Below, one piece after another: positions 45,828 through 56,787 of a DNA stretch of 64,000 bases. The DNA is from Ophioceras dolichostomum (taxonomy: Eukaryota; Ascomycota; Sordariomycetes; Magnaporthales; Ophioceraceae). The notes beneath the pieces are model-generated. The model did not search any database, had not been told where the DNA came from, and saw nothing but the letters and a program-made list of their open reading frames with translations. Location of the stretch: assembly GCA_003049485.1 (NCBI GenBank), contig PYST01000049.1:1-64000 (forward strand), read 5' to 3'. Within the stretch, counting starts at the first letter, position 1. Each line of letters opens with the position of its first letter. The translations under genes and the position numbers were made by a program.

Positions 45828-46941
45828 TCATAGCCCCAGAAGCTTGATGCCCATATCCAAGTCCATCACGTCGTCGGCCCGGAGCGCCTTGCCGCCCCAG
45901 ACCACCGTCCCACGCCCATCTATCGCCCACGCGCCCGCCTGCTGCCACTTATTCCCCATAACCGTCGAGGGGCCCTCCTCCTGTTGCTCAGGTGACTTCT
46001 CTCCACCGTTGCTGCTGCCGCCCGCCGTGTTCTCCCCCCTTCCCAACCTCTCGCCCGTAGCCCTCCTAGCCATCATAGGCCCCCCTCCCCCCTTTTGGTC
46101 TAGTTGTTTCTGCTGGATGGCAGCCACCTTTGCGTCCCATCCGGCCGAGCGCTGCACCGCCGACGCGACCGTCGTGCCCAGCCAGCCCTTCTCCTTCCAG
46201 CCCTGGATCTGGGTCGTCGGGTTGAACAGGTACCAGGCGTTGCCCAGCCCCAGGCCCCAGGCGGCGTAGATGGCGCGGTCCTCGTCGATGACGACCTGGA
46301 TGTTCCAGGCCCCGCCGATGAGGTCGATCCACTTCTGGGTCGCCGCTTGGGAGGAGTGCGAGACGGCGATGCAGGTTAGGGTGTTGGAGTAGCGGTTTGC
46401 GAGGGTGCGGAGGGCGAGGAAGGTCTTTTGCGCGACTGTGGTGTGTGAGGCGGGAAGTCACGGACGTTAGTTTCTGGGTTGGTAGATAGGTTGGCAGACG
46501 CTAGGTACTAGGTATCCAGCAGGCGAATATAGGCTTGTCCGAGAGCGAAAGGAGGAGGAGGGGAAACATACAAGCACAGCCGACGCATCGCAGGAACACG
46601 ACAAGCACCCTCTTCCCGCCGCCACAGACGAGCTTCCTGTCCGTGTCTATCGGTGCTAGGTCGCCGATCTTGGGACACTCGGCGGCGATCGGGATCGGGG
46701 GCGGCGGGGGCGAGAGCCACGCCTGTGCGGTCAGAGGCAGGCTCTTTACTGTCATCCACTTCGGCGGCCATGCGGCGTTACCGCTGCCATTGTTATCCTC
46801 TTCATCTAGCGAAGCCGTCTGGGACTTCTTCAGTTTTCTTGATGGTTCTTGGCTGCCTCCTGTCAGATTGGACACGTCGAGGTCTCTGCTCGACAAGCCC
46901 ACCTTCTTCAGGGCGAGCTTTGTTGCGAGGCCAGAGAACAT
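45828..46941 (-). CDS. AhpC/TSA-like (peroxiredoxin-like) thioredoxin-fold protein
   Basis: Two exons (46941-46572 and 46435-45828; donor GTATGT, branch ACTAACG, acceptor CACAG) give 325 residues. The thioredoxin-fold part runs from about residue 90 to 220: CPKIGDLAPIDTDRKL, the strand RVLVVFLRCVGCAFAQKTF with C119 and C122, then IAVSHSSQAATQKW, VVIDEDRAIYAAWGLG and NAWYLFNPTTQIQGWKEKGW. This is the layout of the fungal AhpC/TSA-domain proteins related to PRXL2/FAM213. C122 is the cysteine normally conserved after Gly; C119 makes a CxxC pair. The redox role and partner are unknown. A Gly/Ser/Gln-rich insertion (about 245-280) splits the domain from a C-terminal strand region (AGAWAIDGRGTVVWGG). 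The start was chosen at MFSGLATKLALKK because an in-frame upstream extension lacks family character. Confidence 0.83.
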
Positions 46942-47912
46942 GGCGATTGTCAGATGTGATGTGGTTGGTCGAGTAGCTTGGATGTGGAGTTCGCCAGCAG
47001 CCTCGGCTTGTTCAAGGAGAGCTGAAGCTTCCAATCTTCTTCGGACGGGGGTTCTGGCGATGCAACGGGTGGTCTTCCGGATAGTTTATTTCGTAGCTCG
47101 ATCGAAGAAGCGAAAAGATGGGACAGGAAGCTAAAGCAGAGCAAGGGCGTCTTTTGTATTTAATATGATGTGGGATACCAGACAGTCTTCTCCAACAGCG
47201 TCAAAGCTCCAACATTGACGATGCAGGGGCTTTAAGGGGAAATCGGTTTGCAGCTCTGCGACGGCAGCGGAGGAGGTGATAGATACCATGAAAGGGAGAA
47301 AGCAGGAGATACGACCCTTTGGCCACTACCAGAAACATGAAACGCGCAAGATAACAATTCCCAGGGTTCCCCTCCTCCTCGGACGGTCTATTCCTGAACG
47401 AGGACCGGAAAGTCGGCCGTCCAGCAGCAGGCCAGAGAGCTATCTTGACACAGGTGACGTCGCAGCTTTTTCGCGGTGAATGGGTCCTTTGTTCCCCTGA
47501 ACGCCACGAGGATTGGTGATGGGTCAGGGGCTTTCTCAGCACGGTTGAAGAGCTGGGACTTTGAGGCGCTAGCGCTGGCGATGCGGCTTGCGGGTGGAGT
47601 TAAAGGTCCCCAAGACCGCACGGCCTTCAGGTTCATCTGCGGGGTAGGCAACCTGGAGAAATGTCCCGCATGTTTTTGACCTCAAAAGCCGCGACGCACT
47701 TGAGGGTAACTTTCGGTATCGCTCGAGATTTTCAGCACTGAATGTGGCGAGCGATTCTTCTCGTGAGTTCGAGGACCGGTGAAGAGTGGGGTGTAGGCCT
47801 CCCTCCGTCCATCATTTCCATGTGGCCTGTTCGCCACAGTGTATGCAGAGCAGATGACGGCTGGACGCCCGACGATTTCCGCGATCGGTGCCGGCTACAG
47901 TTTACGAGGATC

Positions 47913-47952
47913 TTTCTCTCTTTCTCTCTTTCTCTCTTTCTCTCTTTCTCTC
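47913..47952. repeat. (TTTCTCTC)5 tandem repeat
   Basis: Five perfect copies of an eight-base pyrimidine unit. Confidence 0.85.
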
Positions 47953-50900
47953 TTCTTTCCACAGATTCTTTGTCGTACTACTACAGTTCGGCGTTAGTGA
48001 CCAGTGTACGCGGAGTTTTTCCACCGGAAGGACGACCGGCGAGAAATGTAAAGATGAGGGGACACTGGTCTGATCATCATCAAAGTCCGTCGGTCGACCG
48101 TTGAGCAACCGAGCACGAGGACAAGGACGGGTTGGGTTGAGCAGTTGAGCACGCAACATCTCATGTGGATGGAGAACCACGAACTGACGATATTTCGACA
48201 GAAATGAAGATGACGTGCCACGAGTGCCACGAGCGACCGACCTTCGGCGGGACGGAGGGCCCTGTAGCGCCGTGGTGCATGTTGCTAGCAGGAAAGACAG
48301 GGCGCTTCGTGGAGGTTTTTGGTGCGTCCGTCCCCGGCTTCGGACCGTGACTCTCCGCCATCAGCGCCATCGAAGGGGGGACACCCGGGAGCTGTTTCCA
48401 CCTGTTGTTTTGCTTTGGTTCATGGTATCATCATCACCTCGAGCGAGCAATGGAGACGGGCGGCTCTAGCAATTCCACCAGCAGCGGACGCAAGAGCCGC
48501 CGCCAGCCAGACAGCTAGTGGGGGGCTGCAGTTGCAATTCCAGCCAGGAGGAGGAAAGATTCTCTCGGCGTTGGCCCCCTTTCTCTGTGTGTCTGTCTGG
48601 GGTGGCTCTTCCTCTCGACAGCCGCTGCCACGTCGTCACCGCCAAGGTGACCGAGATGAAGCAAGCGAGGGAGAGAGAGAGAGAGGAACAAAGCAAAAAA
48701 GAAAAGCCGCAAACCACGCAACTGACCGCTCTCTTGGCGGGAGAGGGAGCCGGTAGTTCGGCATCCCGTTCTACTCATCAACAGCAGCCGGCTCTATACC
48801 GTGCCGAGTACATGGGCGAAATAGAGCGCGTATACATGGCTCTGCATGTCTGCATGTCCGCATGCGAGTGCGTGCGTGTACATGCGTATGTGCGTGTGTG
48901 CAGTGCGGTGCAGTGCTGCTATTTCGGCCTTCCGAGAAGTGCCATCCATATTGAGGGGCGACGCAACGCAATCAAGGCGGTGGATGATGCCAAAGGCAGG
49001 CTGGTTGTACGAACTACGCGCCGCCGGTTGGGAGAGAGAGAACAAAAAAGCCAGGGATGGGAGTATAGGGCGGCTGGCTGTGGAAGGCAGACAAACCTGT
49101 CTTCCGGCAATATGGACGAAACCGCGTGGCCTTGGCAAATTAGGAAGAGAGAGTCAGAGGAGGGAAAAATCAGCGGCACCTAACCTGCCTTCCTGCCTAC
49201 ACAGTATTAGGTAGGTACTCAGCTTCTGGAAGTTGTGGGGGACGGCAGCGGAGGCTCGTCGTCCCGGGACAATGTGGAAGGGGAGAACATGTCCCTTCTC
49301 TCACGGCTTTCCGATGTACTTCCAAGCGAGCTTGCTTGTTGGTATGGTAGAAACCGCCAGCCACAACCCCCTTATATTGGAATATTATGCCCTCCTGTGG
49401 TGATCTTCTTCGAGCCTGATCCCGGATTTTCCGATGTTCTTTCACCAACCTTGAAAAGCAAGCGGAGATCTGAGAGGTGCTTAGGTAGATTGTCATGCAG
49501 GCAGTGGCCGAGACGGGTCTGACATGCTTCGAGAAACTTTTGCATACCAGACGATGACGGCGTCTGTCCCTGTGTATTTATTATATCTCCATTGGTGAGA
49601 GTTTGGTTGGTGTGCCTCCTGCGCCGTCGCCGTCACCGATCGGACCTGGCTTCCCTTCCGGGCCTGGGGATTGGTGGACCTGAGTAGTGGCAGCTGCCGG
49701 GTTTTCGCACGGCCCAACAACGTTCGTCCGTCCCCCCTTCGCCGCTTCCTGCTCTCCCAAAAAGTGAAGCACAGGAAGGAGTTGAGGTGGTGGTCTTGGT
49801 TCGTTGGCTGCTGTATCGGACTGGGCTGGGCTAGGCAGGCAGGCTTGAGCTGGGCTGGGCAGGACCGGGTCTGGTCTGGGTCGGGTTGAGTTGCATGATC
49901 ATCCGTAAGGGGGAATGTGGGGGAGGGGTACCTTTGAGGTCAAAACGACCACCACCTTGCTTTGTCTGCTCCTAGAGCAGGCCGAGCCCAGCTCTACTCC
50001 GTCATCGATGGGCGGTGTTGCTTTGGTGGCTCGCATTGCATTTTACCCGAAAAGATTGGAAATAAGGACATAAATTGTTCGGAGGCTTGTGTGAACTGGG
50101 GCTGTTGCATCTCTTTGGCGTCGACGACGACAACGCTAGTATCGCTATAGTTATCATCGTCATTTGCGTACCAAACATCTGGAAACTTTTTGGGAATTGG
50201 GGGTTTTTCCTTTTCACCCATCCCATGGCACTGAGCCTGGATGCGAGCTACGATGGTGGGATGGCCTAAACGCGGTTAACCTGGGCGGTTCTGGCCCGTT
50301 TCTTTCGTCTGAAGTTGACGGCGGGCGATCATGGGCCAGTCTCAGTTTGGGCTGTGGCGTGAGGAAGCTAGCGGGGATTTTGGCTCTGACGAGCTTCGAA
50401 GCCGGCCGCCGAAGCTGAGCAACCTGAACGAAACAGTTGAATGTCTCTCTCGCCTTGAAACCTCATGCAACACACAGCCCAGGGTAATGTGAAAGCTTTC
50501 ATCCATGATCCGCAGTCAATTATCAGCCAGGGCGGGCCCCGACGATATTGGCCGCCCTCGTCCTTACCTAGGGGTAACTAGGGCAAGCTTGGCGGATGTT
50601 ATCCAACTGCTCTTTCAGCACTATGTTATCCCCATCAGAGGCACCAAGCTAACCACACAAGACCTGCACGGGACGCACGAAGGAGTAGCCACTGTCTTAG
50701 CCTGGGGCAGGTGGCGTATTATGTGCCATCTCACATCACTTTTCCCTTCTCGGCTCTGATCAGGCGCCACGCCGAACTGTGGCGGGCTGGATGGCTGGAA
50801 AGGTGGTAACGTTAAAAAAAATGGGAAGAGAACAGACCAGATGGCAGATTCTTAGCCGTCCACGACCGCGGGGCAGGACGGCAAGGAAAGAGAAATCGAG

Positions 50901-51138
50901 CCAGGAAAATTGCAACCAATGTTCTTTTGCGAAGCTGGCTGGCTGGCTGCCCGATGCAATGCAACCCACACCTTTTTGGGGCTTGCTTGTCCGGCCGCCC
51001 GTTTCCGCTCGCGGGGCACTTCGGGGAATGCTTCTTTTCGTTGGTCTGGGGCAAGACCTGGCTTGAGGCGGATTGGTGGCGCTGACCCTTTCACTTTCCC
51101 TATACTGGAGATATTATATTCCTTGGTGCCTGGAATGC

Positions 51139-51171
51139 ACCTAGGTAGGTACCTAGGTAGGTAGGTAGGTA
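51139..51171. repeat. longest TAGG/CCTA repeat of the window
   Basis: ACCTAGGTAGGTACCTAGGT is followed by four more AGGT units. Its left part is self-complementary. Confidence 0.8.
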
Positions 51172-53126
51172 TGTGCTTCTTTCTGCATGCACTAGAGCAG
51201 CACAGCCGGAGGAGCTGTCTAGGTGCTTCTGCATATCAAGCCCTGCTACGGAATACTCGGTAGGGATACCACGGTGAAGATGCTGCCAAGGACGTGGTTA
51301 GCTTGACCGTCAGAGTCATCAGTCATCAAAATGTCCATTGGTGCGATCGCCTTGCTCGTAAAGAGCACTGATGATGATTGATGCCTTGAGAATCGACCGT
51401 GGATCGACGGAGGCCGTCCGCAGATCTCGTCCGAACTTAGTGTGTTTCTCTCCCCCATCATGTTCCATGTTTCCCGCACCGTCTGAGCTGATCGCCCATC
51501 CACGCACTCTGGGGTGCATGAAATGAGGGATGTCCCTCATTCCGGCGGCACCGTTGTGGCGGGCCGGCCTGGGAATGGATGAGAGGAGAAAAAGTAAGCA
51601 GCAGGTGGATGGCAAGGTCAGAAAGGTCAGTCAGACTTGGGTAGGATGGTAAAGAAGGTGAGAGTGAAAAAAAAGGGTTAGGAGCAGTGGAATTCTGGAA
51701 GAGAGCCGGCCTCGCCGCTCTTCCCTCCCTCATCCGAGTGATATCGTCGTTTGGTCATCCCTCTTTTCCATAGCCCCTCCCTGATGCTGCCCCTCCTCCT
51801 CTAGGTGTTCTGTCTTGTATGTCAGCTTCGGTTTTCCTGATGTGTGTGCATTGTGCGTTGTGCATTCTGGATCCACCCAAGCCGCCGAGCCATCCATGCC
51901 ATGATACCAGCTAGCATCAGACGACAAGACCTGTTTTTGCATTGCCCGCCGTGCCTCCGGGATGATACCCTTTCTGGGGATACGAGCTCTCCAAGACTCG
52001 GGAGGGGAAGGGAGGGGAGGGGTAGGAGACAGGTTGGCAAGACAGAAGCTGTGTACTTTGCTGTCTTTGGCGATGGGATGTCATGATGTGTGGTTGCACC
52101 ACCGCCGACTGGTGGGTGGTGCTGCGGTCCCCTATGTGGGCTCGCTAACTCGGACAGAGCAAACAATGGAAGACGGAGGTGGCGGGGTAGTGTGGACGCT
52201 AAAGGGCGGTCGGGATAAAGACAGGGTGTACAGAAAGACAAAGAAGAGAGGATAGGGATGGCGATAGGGATGATGGAGGGGGAGCCAGCGATGGAGTTGG
52301 CAGAGGCAATTAGCAGATAGGAAATGGCTGATGGAGAAGAGTGACCTGCTTGACTTGCATCGGGTCTGTTCAGCCTTACCAAAAGCAGAAAGACATATGC
52401 TTACCAGACAGACGGGCTCTGCTGCGGTCACGAGGCGGCGCAGCGTAAGACTTTTCTCTTTGTCCGTGTAGAAAGAAAGTACCTACCTACTGAGGGGCCT
52501 CCCTTGAGAGATGGTAGGACTCGGGAAAAGAACTGGCCTAGTTAGGAGGAGAGGCTCACAGCCTAAGTGTATTATAAGTCCGTGCGAGGCGAACGGACGA
52601 ATGTACAAGTGGTACACATCGTATGGCTACACACCGACGGGCGGTGGCCAGCGAGCTGATCGGAGAGCCTAGGAAAAGATGGGGTGAGACACCCTTCCCG
52701 AGCTGTTTCTTTTGGGGTCCATCCCATCCCTTGCCATTCCGTCCCAATCCGTCCCATGCAGCATCATCAGCAGCATCGCATGGCGGTGCAGCTGCCAGTT
52801 GGGGCTTTGCCGTTCGAGGCTTTCTGCGTGACCTGGACGGGAACTGACTGACTGGCTGAACGTAAGAAGAGGGGCATTGGAATTGGACAATTAGGCCGGA
52901 CCGTGCTCATGCAAGAAGAGAAGTAAACCAAGTTTTCCAAATTCGAGTCCCGGGACGCCCCTGGCTCGACGGGAAGAAGATGGAGGTGGGCAAACGTCGG
53001 GCAGTGGCTGGTCCGAATGTGTCGTGGAAGACTGTGAGAACCGGCAGGCTTAAGACTGTTTGTTGGGCGGCAAGCAGGCACCCGCGCCGTATGCTAGAGG
53101 CAGGTGAATGGTCGGCCGGTCTGTTC

Positions 53127-53144
53127 GGTCGGTCGGTCGGTCGG
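53127..53144. repeat. (GGTC)4 microsatellite
   Basis: Four and a half tandem GGTC units. Confidence 0.8.
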
Positions 53145-56100
53145 CTCCATCGCTCGCTGTGCATGAAATCACTGTCGTTGTGTGGATGTGGCTGGCGAGT
53201 GGGTGGGATTTGGTACCCCTCCTCTTGTCCATATCGGCCGAGGATGGGCAGCTCGCAGCGAAACACGGCGGGCTCGTACGGTGGCGTTGATCCCAACGAG
53301 AGCGAAGCGCCTGCAGGAGATTTGGTCTCTGGGGATGGGGGGATGACAGGAATCACTGGATAGAGCAGGTGGTGGGCGAATTTTACACAGCATCATGCAA
53401 AACCTGGTGACTTTGTTTATTTTGTGCAGTTCTCAGGTAAAAGGGATTGAGAGCAGATCGATCATGACCCCACTCACTCCGAGTGCCCAATCTCGCGCAG
53501 AGAACGCGAAACGTGAAGGAGTGGGAACGCGTCGAATAGAGAAAGAAGCCAAGGAAAGCCGCATAGGGACAGACGGGCGAGAAGCAGCTTTGTTTTTGCT
53601 GTTGCCCCCCTTAATAGCACCCCGTGGACTCGAGACCGTCATCAAATCTGCCCTTTCTTCCTTTTTAAATGGGGCCGATCTGCCATTGTCTGAGGACTTT
53701 TAGAGTTGCCCAAAAAGGAATTCCATGAGGCGTGCGGAATCGCGATGACGCGCAGAAGGCACGCCAAGAAATATGGAGGGGTGGATGCAAGTACCGTCAC
53801 GCATATTTTAGGCTGTGGAAATACCTCTCCCGCAGGTACGGCGCTTGGACGGACGGGAGTTTGTTGAATAATAAGTCAGGCTTGCAGGAGGGGAGGCGGC
53901 AAGTCGGCCCAGCTGCGGCGGCACGCACCCACACCGACTCAAGCAGAAGCAATATTGGACGGGACGGGGCGATCACTTGAGGAGCTGAAGTAGCCAAAAC
54001 AAAAAGCCATCGTGACGTGACGCTCGCAGTGCCTGGTTTCCCTCAACTTCGACTCGGAACTGCGGACCCCTTTTTGGCGTTGTCGTCTCCCCGCTAAGAT
54101 ATTGAACCCTCATTTCAGTATATATTTTTCAGTGGAGATTCAACTATTGCTGCTGGGCCTGGAAGCCCCTGAACTAGGCAAGCGACCCTCAAAGGAGTGT
54201 GCCAACTGCAGCTTACAGCTGGATGGAGCCATACAAACCTCAATAGTAGGTTGGCGAAGGAAACATCTATTGGAAAGAACAACCTTGGTAGGGCTCAGGC
54301 CGTCAGGGAAAAGGTGACCGCCTAGTGCAGACGGCAATCGTGGTTCTGCTCAACCTAATCCCAATTGCCAACGGAAGGAAAGAACGAGATGGAGGGGCGG
54401 CCTCATTCCAGGCCGGCAGTTGGCCGTGTTTGCCGTCCCGAAGGTACCTGCGCCTGGGGAACGGCGACCGCCAGCGGCCCGTTGGAAAATTCAATATTCC
54501 AGTCATCAGAGGCAGATACGAAAAGCATGCTGCGGTTGTGATTTTACAGCCACATAACGTGCCCGAACCCATCGACTGCTTGGACATGGACGTCAGCTAC
54601 ATACACGTAATGTCAAAGGGTCGATGATGCTAGTTGAAAGGGGGGTCAAGTCATCCACATCACCATCTCTCTGCGCAAGGGGACAAGGGGCGGCGCCAGA
54701 CATTCCCGACATACTTGAGGCGGCTTGGGGTGCAGTATGGTACGCAACTGGAGCTGAGACTACATGGCCTGTTTTCAGGTGTGCCGAACTGGAGGAATAG
54801 GCGTGGAGCACAGGCCACACAGGACCCAACAACGGGGTCACATAGGGTCAGTGGCGTCCTGGGGACACCGCCCTTAGCCCCGTCACTAATAGGTGGGATG
54901 GGACGAACTCTCGTCGAGGGCTGTAGAGCTGGGACTCATTGAACCCGCGAGTGAATGTGTGCGTGCCATGCGTGACATTTGAGATTTAAAAAAAAAAAAT
55001 CAACAAAATCGGAGACTTGAAGCAATCGGCGGCGCTCTCAATGCTTCTGGGGCACAGAAGATAGTGGAGTCGGGTTGGCAGAGGCACTGAGCAGCACAGG
55101 GCAGGTGGTACGGAGTCCTCGTAGGTACTAGCCCAGTGCTGGCGGGCCAGGAGGGCGACGCTGACGGAGACAGTGCGGGTCAGCGATAGGCTGACTGTGC
55201 GTCCGCCCTCGCCCTTTCTAGCAGGATCAGAATTGGGGGGCGATCCCCCAGTCCAAGTCGCACTGGATTGGCACTGGCAGAACTAGCACCGGCTTTCCTC
55301 CTGGATCCACCCAGTGCCTGTCCGCTTCAATGTTGCTTCTCCACGACGGCCGACTGCGCTTCTGTGTGATTTCCGTCCTGGACCGCTGTTTTCTGCTTCC
55401 CAATGCTGCGTGCACCCACGCTTTGCACCTGAGGTTGCTGCTGGTGCTTGCTTGCTGCTTCCCTCCGACTACCCTTTCTCGTATTTGGACTGAGTTTCTA
55501 GGTACAGCGCCGACAGTATTCCGCACCTGCTGGCCTGCTCTCTGCCACACACCCCTCCTCCCCCGTCCCATCCTATCCTAATCCGCCTCGCCTCCTGCAC
55601 CGATCGTCCCTCTTGCCTCCCACCACCACGACCACCACCAACTCTCTCCCCCCCTCGACCCCCGAGTTCGCCTGTAGAGCTGGAAACAACAATCGCTTCG
55701 TTTCTCTGCGGAGCTCCAAAAACACCAACAACGCACGACATATTTTGGTTGTTTTTTGCAATACTTTTTTTCACCTCTTCTCTTCTTCCTCTCGAGCGCA
55801 CCTCTTCCAGGGGACGAAACCGAAATCTCGCTTGCGAGGGAGAGAGGGACTGCTACTTTTTTTTTGTCCGCTTCTTTTTTGTCGCTGTTCTTTTCTTCTT
55901 TACTTTCTCTCTTTTGACTATTCTAACCTGTCTAAAGAATTGCTCTCTTTGCCCATCTTTTATTTTGGCGATTCCCCCCTCCCATTCACTATATTTCTTC
56001 TGCCTTGCCTGTTCTGTCACGCGCATTGCATTGGCCGAACCGACACCCTACGAACGCTTTTCTTTAACGATCCGAACCGAGTCAAGCCCTTCGTCCCCAG

Positions 56101-56787
56101 TGCCAGCACCACTTCTTTCTCGACCCGTCCGCCTGCTTTGTCCAGATGTAGACGCAGACGCTGGCAATTCCTTTCGTACCCTGACCTGAATTGATCGCCC
56201 TCCCAAAGCAAATTCCGTGGAAGCGCTCCTCGCACTCGCACTCTCCCCTCTCCCTCGTCTTTTGCCTCCGCCTCCCTGCCGTCCGGTCCGAATTCCTTCG
56301 AACCCCGACCAACAAACCCTCCTTTCCCGCTCGCTCGCACCCCCCGGAAATTCGGTCGTCGAGACTCAGGCGCAAGCAAGAGCAAGGGCAACGGCATCGA
56401 GGCTCGGAATTTGTGCCGACACGTACGACGGGGACGGTTCCGCAAGCGGACCCTCTTCACGCGCCCTGTCTCCCTACCGCCCGAATTTTCACTGTCGTCA
56501 TCTTTACACTCTCCGACCGTTTTTGCCCTATCCCACCCCCCGTTCTCGACCCTCGCTCGAACCCTTTGCGGTTGTACCGTCCAGGCGGCCTATCCACTCC
56601 CTCGAGTCAACGTCGTGCACCGCCTCTCGGATTCACTTCCGCGGCTGCTAGCTGCTCTGTCGATTGTTTCTATTCTCGACCCCCAAGCGAGGAATACTGC
56701 GACCCCGTGCACACACTCGCCGTCGAGCCGACAAGACTGCCCGCAGGAGCGAGCGAGCGAGAGAGGGGCCATTCCGGTTCCATCTTA

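Larger units (their letters stand above)
46942..56787. other. 9.8-kb gene-poor stretch
   Basis: No coding frame passes scrutiny. It holds the leader of the peroxiredoxin-like gene, several microsatellites (47913, 51139, 53127) and, from about 55560 to 56787, the pyrimidine-rich leader region of the nucleotidyltransferase gene. The last 597 bases are open in that gene's frame but have no ATG. Confidence 0.5.

Noticed and set aside
48518..49183. 221-codon plus-strand frame
   Set aside because: Much of it arises from GA and GT simple repeats; no domain.
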